The notes under the pieces are model-generated. The model had not been told where the DNA came from and searched no databases. It worked only from the letters and a program-made list of their open reading frames with translations. From the NCBI GenBank assembly GCA_965178125.1, contig OZ237770.1, positions 372,001 through 436,000 of the forward strand: a stretch of DNA of 64,000 nt, in the 5' to 3' direction. Source of the DNA: Bilabrum cf. latius. Its lineage: Eukaryota > Bigyra: Bicosoecida > Bigyra > Bicosoecida. The position numbers and the translations under genes are program-made. Shown in pieces: positions 1 to 9,357 of this stretch (position 1 is its first letter; every line of letters starts with the position of its first letter).

Positions 1-1511
1 AGGGAGCTGGCCTCGCCCTCCGCGGTTGCAACCGCCTGAAGGGCTTGGTCTCGCTCGCGCTCCAGGGCGGAGCACCGGCCCGCGAGTACGGTGAGGTCCG
101 AGCGAACCTTCGCGAACTCCTCGCCGCGCTTGCTCATCTGCTTCTCCTTCTCCTCCGCCTCTGATTCTGCCTCGGCCGCCCGCTCCGTCGCCTGCCGCAG
201 CGCCCGCCGTAGCTCCCCCTCCTGCTGCTCCGATCGGCGCAATGCCTCACGGACCTCCTTCAACTCCCCCCGCGCCTCCTCCTCCCCCTGCCGCGCCTGA
301 CGAGTGCCCTCTACCGCCTCCGATCGAGCCCGTGAGGCATCTCCCTGCAGCTCAGACACGCGGTCCTGGAGCCGCCTGCACTCGGACGAGAGCTCGCGCA
401 GCCGGGCCCGAAGCGCCCCCGCGGCCTCCTGCGCCTGCTTGCCCTGCTCCTGCACCCTCCGACTCGCCTCCTGACGGGCCCGCTGCGCTTGTTCCCTGGC
501 ACGCTCTGCCTCCCGCCGAGCCCCCGCAAGCTCCTGCTCGAGCCCCGCCGCTCGCTCCGCCGCTGCCGCTGCCTCGTCCTGCGCCAGCCGCCCTTGTCTC
601 GTGGCCCCCTCCAGCTCTCGCACCCTCCTCTGGAGCCGATCCACCCGGGACTGGAGCGCGGCCCTCTCCCCCTCCGAGCGGCGGTAGGCCTGGGGGGAGG
701 GCTGCAGCACGCCCAGGTCACTCGTCACACCGGTGGTGGTGGAGGAAGGGGCGCCGGCAGACTGTGAAGGTTCGCTGATACCCGTCCACTCGGGGACGGT
801 CGGCGGTGTGACGAGTGATGATTGCAGCGCTGGTGCAGCTGTGATGACTGCTGCTGCGTGGCCCGTCCCACTCGTCACACCATGAGGACTGACGGGTGCC
901 ACGGTATGGCCGATGGAAGGGGTAGCTGCCGGGCCGTGCGAATGAGGGTGCGCCCCGACGCTTGTGTGACGAGTGGGCTGCGGCTACCAGGAGGCAGCAT
1001 CGTGAGCGAGCACCCCGCTCCGAGCAAGTGCTCCGTTGGGAGCAGCAGCAGTGCCATTGGCAGATGCGTCGTCACGCTGCCAGTGCTGGTCACCGTGCTG
1101 CGTCGAGCCCTGCATCTTGCGGATGGCGTGTGGCGAATGCAATGCACTGCGACGCAGCGGTGCTCCTCCGGGAGCCATGGAAGCGCCCATTCCTAAACCC
1201 GACACGCCCGATTGCGTCGCAGCGACCGATTGCTCGTCCAAGCTGGCGGCGGGATTGCCGCCAGCTGCAAACTGGTCGCCTTTCCCGAGGTCTGCTCCGC
1301 TCCATGCACTCGAATCCTGAAATGTTGATCGTGCGGGTCGCTCAGTACCGTCCTGGCTCGTGGAGCCGCCAGGCTTTGGTGTGTCTGGCGCAAGCTGCGG
1401 CAGCAGCCTTCGCAACTGCTGATGAGGGGAATTGCCTGTGGTTGCCATGCTGCGAGTGTATGAATTAATTAATGGAATTGCAGATTTTACCTGAAACATT
1501 GATCGTCCCAT
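1..1511 (-). CDS. Coiled-coil protein, N-terminal part (runs off left edge)
   Basis: Reading from 1511 downward with UAG as Gln, the frame stays open to base 1. The first ~240 residues are low-complexity (Ser/Thr/Pro/Gly/His) and contain an in-frame TAG at 984-986. From about base 680 downward the protein becomes a long charged coiled coil rich in Glu, Arg, Gln and Ala, typical of a filament-like or motor-tail protein. The C-terminus is outside the window, so the family cannot be named; a motor or scaffold domain could follow. The ATG at 1509-1511 is the first in this frame. A possible extra 5' exon lies at 1666-1833 (56 codons, donor GTAAGT, acceptor ending at 1521), which joins in phase, but this is only a suggestion. 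The low-complexity part carries four copies of the iterated word GTGTGACGAGTG and the coil carries GGTTGCAACC at 24-33. Confidence 0.7.
24..33. repeat. Iterated palindrome B: GGTTGCAACC (representative copy)
   Basis: Exact copies at 24, 16454, 18380, 29762, 30359, 30843, 32105, 33740, 42627, 55064 and 61402 (11 in 64 kb), all in coding sequence of large genes. Near copies are at 45490 and 62749. Confidence 0.95.
806..817 (+). repeat. Iterated word A: GTGTGACGAGTG (representative copy)
   Basis: Exact 12-base copies that I placed, in either orientation: 720 (11 of 12), 806, 869, 964, 1992, 14737, 14869, 17245, 18543, 20020, 22018, 22520, 23596, 24885, 25225, 25514, 28588, 30013, 30199, 31474, 36196, 39824, 42326, 50800, 54783, 56434, 59880, 60329 and 61272. 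Many one-mismatch copies exist as well. It occurs in six genes and in every reading frame. Confidence 0.95.
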
Positions 1512-1941
1512 GGCGATGAACTGTCAATGTTTGTTGCACATCGATACGAGCACGTCGACAACACATTCAGCACGTTTCAGCCAGCGAAAGCATCAATGTA
1601 TGAGAGAAAGCGGTAGTTCATTATAATACGGTAAAATCTAGTAGAATGGCGGGTCAAACACTTACGCAGCTCACGAAATATTCAAATCGATCGGTCCGTT
1701 GGGTCATTGGCCGGCGCCGCGGTCGGTCGCGGCTCCGCAGCTGTCGCATCATCACGGTGACAATTGGTCGCTTCCAATCCCGAATCGGTCCCCCCGATTC
1801 CCCGAAAAGCATGCGTTGAGGCATGAATTGCATTGCTACGAGTCGATGGATTCCATTTCAAAATCTATCTCAGCTCAGCTCGCCTAGGTATAACAGTCAA
1901 CAAAGGCCCCTTGCACCAGGGGCCAGCCCAGCAAAGGCACC
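1512..1941. other. Spacer between coiled-coil gene and kinesin-14; possible 5' exon
   Basis: This 430-base stretch separates the start of the left-edge gene from the TGA of kinesin-14, both on the minus strand. It is less GC-rich than the genes. It includes a possible minus-strand exon at 1666-1833 followed by GTAAGT and an in-phase acceptor at 1521. If that exon is real, the spacer shrinks to about 108 bases. Nothing else recognisable was seen. Confidence 0.4.
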
Positions 1942-4900
1942 TCACGCCTCCCCAGCCGCCCCGCTCGCCCCTCCAACCGCCGCACCCCCATCACTCGTCA
2001 CACCACCCCGCCCCCCTCCGGCCCTCAGCCCCGCCACCTCCGCCCTCAGAAGCGCCAGCTCCCTCCTCTCCGCCTCCGCCGCAGCTGCACCACCCCCGCC
2101 CGACTTGCCCACGGCACCGAACTGAACCTTCCTGCACCGCTCGGCAAACTGCAGGGAACACATCGATTCCTCCGCGTTCCACTGCACCGGGGACACGTTC
2201 ACCATCATCAGCAGCTTGGCAGTACCTGACAACGAGTCCTGCAGCAGGAACGTGAGCTTGCTGTTGCGGAACGGGACGTGCCCCCCCGCTCCCGCCCCGG
2301 CTCCTCCCGCCGCGCTCCCGCTCTTGGCCTGCCTCTGCCCCAGTGCGGCAACCACCGCGCCAAGTGCACTCAGGCTCTTGTTGATGGCCTGCGCTTCTTT
2401 CAGCTGCTTACCCTGCGCCCTGGTCTTGGACAGCCTCTCTGACCCCGCCAGGTCGATCATGTGCAGCTTGGCACGCCACTTGCCTCCCGTGGCCCCGTCC
2501 TCCCCGCGGACCCGAACGGTTACAACCAGGTGTGACCTGCTGGAGTGCTCGTTCATGTCGTGTGCCGCCGCCGCCCGCCTCTTGCTTCCCTTCCGAAGCA
2601 CCTCCGCCACCTCTGCTGGGCTGCTCACCGCTTCCTCTGTAAGCCCCGGCACGTCCACACCACGGGCGGTGAGCCGCACCTCTAGAGTCGGGGGGCCACC
2701 TCCACCTGGTCTGCTCCCCCCCGCCCTGCGGCTGGCTTTCGATGAAGCTGCCGATGATCCCGCCCCTGCCTTGCCCGCACTCGCCACACCGGCCAGCAGG
2801 TCCCTCACCGTCTCATTGTAGATCTCCAGCATGGACACGCTGAAGCCGTACTTCATCCGGGGGGCCCTTGCACTGCCCTCCTCGAACAGCTCGCTGATGG
2901 CACGGTAGTTCACCCCCCTGTCCTCGGGCGGACCCTCCATGGTGTGCGTCTTACCCGAGCCCGTCTGGCCGTACGCAAGTATGGTGGCGTTGTACCCGTC
3001 CAGCACGCTGTGCACCAGCGGCCTCACCTCCTCGAACACCTCCCTCTGGCTCGACTCCGGGCGGAACACGCGGTCAAAATCGAACCTTCGCTTCAGCGCG
3101 CCCTCCTCGTCGGTGCTCAGCGAAAGTTCGTCCAGCGAACCCTTGGGGAAGGTCACCGCCTTCCTGCTGGCGAGCTTCCTGCCCCTCTCGTGGGACAGGA
3201 TCGGCCTGACCCTGCAGAATACCCGGATGGCGCCCCGCATGTCCACCAGAACATTGTGCAGCTTGCGCCTGCGCTTGCACTCGACGACGTGCATTGCCTT
3301 GTAGTGCTCCACCTCGCCTTTCATCTCTGCCTCTTTCTACATTACCCGCCTGTCAGCTTCCTACTTGGCTGCAGCTAGGTTTTCGGCATTCTCCAGAAGA
3401 GTAGATTCACGCATATCTTCACTCGCTTGCCTGACCGCACTTGCCTACTACTCGTCCCGCTCCTTGCCCAGAGCTGCCAGAGCCTGGGACTGCTGGTCGT
3501 CCCGCTCCTTGCCCAGAGCTGCCAGAGCCTAGGACTGCTGCTCGTCCCGCTCCTTGCCCAGAGCTGCAAGAGCCTGGGACTGCTGCTCGTCCCGCTCCTT
3601 GCCCAGAGCTGCCAGAGCCTACGACTGCTGCTCGTCCCGCTCCTTGCCCAGAGCTGCCAGAGCCTGGGACTGCTGCTCGTCCCGCTCCTTGCCCAGAGCT
3701 GCAAGAGCCTACGACTGCTGGTCGTCCCGCTCCTTGCCCAGAGCTGCCAGAGCCTGGGACTGCTGGTCGTCCCGCTCCTTGCCCAGAGCTGCCAGAGCCT
3801 ACGACTACTGCTCGTCCCGCTCCTTGCCCAGAGCTGCCAGAGCCTACGACTGCTGCTCGTCCCGCTCCTTGCCCAGAGCTGCCAGAGCCTACGACTGCTG
3901 CTCGTCCCGCTCCTTGCCCAGAGCTGCCAGAGCCTAGGACTGCTGCTCGTCCCGCTCCTTGCCCAGAGCTGCCAGAGCCTGGGACTGCTGCTCGTCCCGC
4001 TCCTTGCCCAGAGCTGCCAGAGCCTACGACTGCTGCTCGTCCCGCTCCTTGCCCAGAGCTGCCAGAGCCTGGGACTGCTGCTCGTCCCGCTCCTTGCCCA
4101 GAGCTGCCAGAGCCTACGACTGCTGCTCGTCCCGCTCCTTGCCCAGAGCTGCCAGAGCCTAGGACTGCTGCTCGTCCCGCTCCTTGCCCAGAGCTGCAAG
4201 AGCCTACGACTGCTGCTCGTCCCGCTCCTTGCCCAGAGCTGCCAGAGCCTACGACTGCTGCTCGTCCCGCTCCTTGCCCAGAGCTGCCAGAGCCTAGGAC
4301 TGCTGCTCGTCCCGCTCCTTGCCCAGAGCTGCCAGAGCCTAGGACTGCTGCTCGTCCCGCTCCTTGCCCAGAGCTGCCAGAGCCTAGGACTGCTGCTCGT
4401 CCCGCTCCTTGCCCAGAGCTGCCAGAGCCTGGGACTGCTGCTCGTCCCGCTCCTTGCCCAGAGCTGCCAGAGCCTACGACTACTGCTCGTCCCGCTCCTT
4501 GCCCAGAGCTGCAAGAGCCTACGACTGCTGCTCGTCCCGCTCCTTGCCCAGAGCTGCAAGAGCCTACGACTGCTGCTCGTCCCGCTCCTTGCCCAGAGCT
4601 GCCAGAGCCTACGACTGCTGCTCGTCCCGCTCCTTGCCCAGAGCTGCCAGAGCCTACGACTGCTGCTCGTCCCGCTCCTTGCCCAGAGCTGCCAGAGCCT
4701 GGGACTGCTGCTCGTCCCGCTCCTTGCCCAGAGCTGCCAGAGCCTACGACTGCTGCTCGTCCCGCTCCTTGCCCAGAGCTGCAAGAGCCTGGGACTGCTG
4801 CTCGTCCCGCTCCTTGCCCAGAGCTGCCAGAGCCTGGGACTGCTGCTCGTCCCGCTCCTTGCCCAGAGCTGCCAGAGCCTGGGACTGCTGCTCGTCCCGC

Positions 4901-7900
4901 TCCTTGCCCAGAGCTGCCAGAGCCTAGGACTACTGCTCGTCCCGCTCCTTGCCCAGAGCTGCCAGAGCCTAGGACTGCTGCTCGTCTTGTGTCTTGTGTA
5001 GCTCTGTTAACGCTTGCTGATGAGTCTCAGTAATCTGAGCAATGCGCTTGTGTAGCTCTGATGCATCCTCCTGTGCTGCTTCCAATGCTGCGCCCGATTT
5101 ACCAGCATCAGATGATAGCTGTTTTTCCAACTACTCTACTTTAGCATTGGTGGCTTGCATCTAGTGGTCCAATGCGACCTTAATGGACTACGCATCGGCA
5201 AGCGAGTCCTGTAGCTGCTGGTTCTGCTGCTCCTTGGCCTGCAAGTCGGTCTGTAGCTGCTGGTTCTGCTGCTCCTTGGCCTGCAAGTCGGTCTGTAGCT
5301 GCTGGTTCTGCTGCTCCTTGGCCTGCAAGTCGGTCTGTAGCTGCTGGTTCTGCTGCTCCTTGGCCTGCAAGTCGGTCTGTAGCTGCTGGTTCTGCTGCTC
5401 CTTGGCCTGCAAGTCGGTCTGTAGCTGCTGGTTCTGCTGCTCCTTGGCCTGCAAGTCGGTCTGTAGCTGCTGGTTCTGCTGCTGCAGCACAGCTTCATTG
5501 CTACGTTGCGCCTCGGCTTCCGCTGCCATCTTGGACCTGGATTTCTCAAGCTACCGATCCGCCTACTGTTTGCTTTCCTCAGCTGCGGTAAGCTATGCTT
5601 GCATCCGATCCATCTGGTTCTGCAGATCCACGATCTTCTTCCTGCTGACATCTAGGTCCTTCGCCAAGCGGTCCCTCTCCGTCTGCAGCTCCAAGACAAC
5701 GTCAGTGCCCTGCTGCTGGCCGCCGCGGCTGTCTGTGGAAGTGTCTGTGGGGGTCGCAGGTGCCGGCCGAAGTTGCTACGTCTCTGCCAGCTCGGCCGTC
5801 AGCTTGTGCGCCATCGCCCGACTGGCAGCCAGCTCCTTCTCGCGATCGTCCAACCGAGCCTCCAGCTCATCAATCATCTCCCTGTCCGAGTCCCGTTCCC
5901 GCTGCAATCGATCCAGCGCTTTTCGCCTGCTCTCTTCTGCTTTAGCGTCCCTGGCCCCTGCCTCCCGCAAGTCCTCCACTTCGGCCATCACGTCATCCAG
6001 ATTGCGCTGGGTATCGGATAGTTCCTTGCGGGCCTTCGTCAGCTGCATGCTCCTCTCCTGCAGCTGACTCGCCTGCCCCTGCAGCTCCTGCACCTCTCGC
6101 TCGAGAGCGCCGCATCGTGCCTGCTAGTCGACTAATCTGGCCTCGGCCTGTTCTGCGCGGTGCCTCAGCTCCTCCTCTTCTTCTTCTTCTTGCTGCTGCT
6201 GCTGCAGTGCTGCAGCTGCATCCTGATCCTGCTGGCTTGTGCCAGCGGCCGAATCACTCAAATTTCCCGCGCCCACACTGACTGCAGCGCTCGACGCACT
6301 TGCATGACCCTGCCCACTCGCTGGACCACCTGCCTGTGATGCAATCTGCGACTGCTTCTCCTTGTCCTCCTCATGTCTGCCCCTGTGAATGTATCTCTGC
6401 ACCATGATGCGAAGGGCCTGACACTCGGTGTGCAGCCGAGCACTTGTCACACGCTCTGCTTCCAGCTGCCGGCGAAGATTGGCCGCAGCAGTGGGGTCGA
6501 GCGCAGGGCTCGCAGCCACGTCAACATCGCACTGGCGCGCATCTACCTTGGCCTCGACGGCGGCCTCTCCGTCTCCACCTCCATCTCCATCTCCATCTCT
6601 CTTTCCACTCCCGAGTGTTGCGGCTGTCTCCAGCCTCGCTTCCGCCTCCCGGGCCCGGACCATCCACTGGTGGAGCTCCTTCCTGAGCGATGCACCACCC
6701 TGCAATGCATGCATGCCCGGTGGATTCGATTCCGGGTCCATATCGCGACCGTGTTCCCCCGCACCATCGCGGGGCTCGCCCCCTGCATCCTTCCCAATGC
6801 CCTCTGCTCCTGCTCCTGCTCCATCCAATCCGCCTGCGTCTGTTCGCGTGCCGTCCCCAGCGCCCGCACCAGCTCCCAGCTCCCCATCACCCACTCGCCC
6901 CTTGCCCAGCCTCACCTCAGCTAGTGCCAGCCGACTCGCCATGATGCCCAAGGCCTCCTCCTTCCTGCCCAGTTGCCACCTGGCGTCCTGAAGCGCCACC
7001 ACAGCACGACGAAGCGCAGCCTCGAGGGCCCGTGCCGGCATGGACCCGGCCACCGACAGGTCACGCGCCGCCGCGCTCGCCGCCTGGGCCGTGGGCGAGG
7101 ATGCCCGCCTCCGTGGATGATGCCTCACGGGTGTGCCGCTCGCCGATCGGAGCTGCGCCACGGTGGGAGAGGTGCGCTCGGGGCCCGCCTGTACTTCCTC
7201 GCGCACTGCGGCTGCGATGGAACGGGCCGCCGCAGATGCCGATGGTTTGGACCCGGATGATCCTGGAGAAAACAGCGCTTTCCTGCGCATCGGAGAGCTG
7301 TCCTCGTCATCCTCTGGCCCCCCATTCGATTCCGGATCCCCGTCCGCAGGTCTTGCCCTGCCACCGGTAGCGATACCCCGCCCCGTTGCCCTCGGTAGCG
7401 CCGGGGTAGCCTGCACGCTTGGGGGGAGGCTCGGGGGCTGCGGCTCCGACGACGAACCCCCGGTGGATTCCGGCTCCGGGTCGTTTCCATAGCCCGCAGG
7501 TGTTCTGGTCTGGCGGACAGCAGAGGCGGGAACAGGGGTGCGGTCTGCGGAACCGGCGCCGCGCGAACGCCCCACGGCCCCGCCTTCCGACGGAGATTGG
7601 ATCATGGGAGAAGGGGTGGGGGTCGGGGTCGGGTCCTCCCCCTCGACCTCTGTGTTCACCTATGCTTCCAACTGCTCCTGCTCCTGCTCCTGCTCCTGCT
7701 TCTGCACCCGGTCCTCATCCTCGTCCTCATCCTCGCCCACCAGTGATGTGATCAGCGAGCCGACGCCCTGCTCCAGTGACCCGCCCAGGCTGTACAAGAA
7801 CGAGCCGAAGCCTTCTTCCTCCTGCCCGTCCACCTCGTCCTTCCTACCCACCCCCTTGCTTGTAGTGGGCGAAGGGCCCAGCTCCCCAACCAGCGCACCA

Positions 7901-9138
7901 CCACAGTGCGATGCATCCAGTCGTTCCTTCTCCCACGATGATACCTATTTCAGCTCCGATTCCTCCACCCCCTGCAGCCACCTCGCCGCATCCCTCCCCC
8001 CCTGCAAAGCCGCGAGCAGCCGGAACCTCCACCTCGATTTGTTCTCCTCCTCGCTCAGCCTTGCCCCAAGCTGGGTCAGGGAACCCCGGAGCGCCGCGCA
8101 CTCTGCTTCGTGTTGCGCAGCGGCCACCCCCGCTTGTTCCCTGGCCTTGCGCGCCTGTGCCTCGGCCCCCCTCTGCCTCTCCTTCGCCTCTGACAGCCGG
8201 TCCGCGAACTGCTCCAGCTTACCCTACAGCACGGCGTAGTCGCTCTGGGACTGCTCCGACTGGCGACTTGCCTCCGCTGCTGCGGACTCGGCCGCGGTGG
8301 CGCGGGCTCGGGCGCGGGCCAGCTGCACCCGGGCGTCCCTCAGCTGGACGAGCAGGTGCTCCGTGCGGGTCTGCTCGGCGGCAACGGTGTGACGAGCGAG
8401 GGCGCTGGAGGCAGCTGCCGAGCCCGTAGTGGGGGCGGTTAGTTGAGATTGGGAGCCGCATGCCGAAGATGCCGCTAAGTCCCCACTGGCAGCGCTAGCC
8501 TCGGTCTGGTCCCGACACGATGCTTCCTCCCGGGACTGCAGCACCACCTGCCAGCATTCCGGGCCGAGGGTACCTTCCAAAGCGCTAGGACTGCTCGAGC
8601 CAGACTGACCTGTACTTTCAGATGCAGGCTTTGCATCCTACAAACAGGCCTCCAGCTTGTCAGCCATCATAAGCAAGGCTCCCTGCGAAGGTAGTATTGC
8701 AACTTCTCTACTGCCAAGAGGTTTGTTGGTATCGGCAAATCGACGCGACATCCACACTCGAACTGTAAACGTACCTATTGCTTGCGAATAAGCTGTGCTG
8801 AGCTTTGCTGCTACTCGTACATTAGTCGCTGCACATCGAGAAGTGCTTGCTTCGTTGCCTGCAATGTTGAATCAAGAACACCTAATCACGTGAGTACATG
8901 ACCCCATTGGACGCGAATCATGGAAATTCATCTAGATACGACTAACCTCCAGGGAATCATTGAGTTCTCTTTCCCGTAAAGCAGCTGTCTTTGAAACGGG
9001 TCTTTCCAGGCCGTTCGTACCTGCCAGTGCAGCTGTGGTCCGCTCCTTGTCAGTCGCTTCTTTTAGCAGCTCCTCGTCAGTCAAGCCTACAGGCTAATCA
9101 TCAACTTCATCTCCTAGAAGCCAGCCTGCGAATTCCAT
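1942..9138 (-). CDS. Kinesin-14 (C-terminal motor) with very long repetitive coiled coil
   Basis: A minus-end type microtubule motor. Exons are 8947-9138, 8775-8858 and 1942-8682, giving about 2338 aa with a TGA stop. The motor is at the C-terminus (about aa 1906-2260): neck plus first strand RGAIRVFCRVRP, P-loop GQTGSGKT, switch I NEHSSRSH and switch II DLAGSE. This order, stalk then neck then motor, is the kinesin-14 hallmark. The stalk is a coiled coil of about 1800 residues. It includes 34 copies of a 15-residue unit (about aa 1326-1836) and six copies of a 14-residue unit. Dozens of in-frame TAG codons fall at Gln positions (for example 3337-3339, 3361-3363, 3445-3450, 6124-6126, 8638-8640). 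All splice junctions are phase 0, and exon 2 is itself coiled coil. The stalk is far longer than in ordinary kinesin-14s. The family call is firm; cargo and cellular role are unknown. Confidence 0.93.
3451..4980 (-). repeat. 45-bp tandem array, 34 copies, coding for a 15-residue coiled-coil unit
   Basis: Thirty-four back-to-back 45-base units inside the kinesin-14 stalk, coding on the minus strand for KERDEQQSQALAALG. The Gln after Ser is CAG in 11 units and TAG in 23. The second Gln of DEQQ is TAG in three units (about 3806, 4481 and 4931) and CAG in the rest. Other variation is limited to a few positions (DDQQ for DEQQ, CTG/CTT leucine, TCC/TCG serine). The near identity points to recent unequal-crossover expansion. 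Confidence 0.97.
5209..5483 (-). repeat. 42-bp tandem array, six full copies plus a partial one
   Basis: Six perfect 42-base units (5209-5460) and a 23-base remnant. They code on the minus strand for a 14-residue, exactly two-heptad, Gln-rich coiled-coil unit (KEQQNQQLQTDLQA) in the kinesin-14 stalk. This array is independent of the 45-base one. Confidence 0.95.
8683..8774 (-). other. Intron 2 of kinesin-14
   Basis: 92 bases, donor GTACGT immediately after an in-frame TAG (Gln) codon, acceptor CTTCGCAG, phase 0. It carries no stop, so retention would not break the frame; it is called from the splice signals and from coiled-coil continuity. Confidence 0.6.
8859..8946 (-). other. Intron 1 of kinesin-14
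   Basis: 88 bases, donor GTTAGT, acceptor CATTGCAG, phase 0. Removing it joins LNDSLE to ATKQALLD, a continuous coiled coil. In-frame TGA codons would stop the reading if it were retained. Confidence 0.8.
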
Positions 9139-9357
9139 GATTGTGACGCGGATGCGGTCGTGCGTAGCCCCAACCAATGTTAGAATTCATCTTCGAAAAA
9201 TTCCCCGGTTCAACAAGTTGGCAGCCAACAAATTGTACTCCCTTGTATCTCCTCAAAGTAAGGCATGGATGTCTAGCAATGCTGCAAGTGTCTGCTCGAG
9301 CAATTCAAGTGCCTCAAAGACCTTAGGGAGAGGTCAAGGCGGATTCTTGTATCGATA
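9139..9357. promoter_or_regulatory. Divergent intergenic region, kinesin-14 / membrane protein
   Basis: 219 bases between two divergent start codons, so the promoters of both genes should lie here. It is noticeably AT-richer than the coding DNA. I see no clear TATA box or iterated word. Confidence 0.5.

Noticed and set aside
1440-1504. A 41-base intron near the start of the left-edge gene (GTAAAA...CTCGCAG)
   Set aside because: Removing it would shift the frame away from the coiled coil, and it is shorter than every other intron found.
3427-5033. Long plus-strand frames (over 500 codons) across the 45-bp array
   Set aside because: They are antisense shadows of the repeat: a stop-free unit of a length divisible by three stays open in every copy. 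The minus frame gives a proper coiled coil continuous with the kinesin motor.
3451-5483. CRISPR-like array
   Set aside because: Units are directly adjacent with no spacers, lie in a coding frame, and the organism is eukaryotic.
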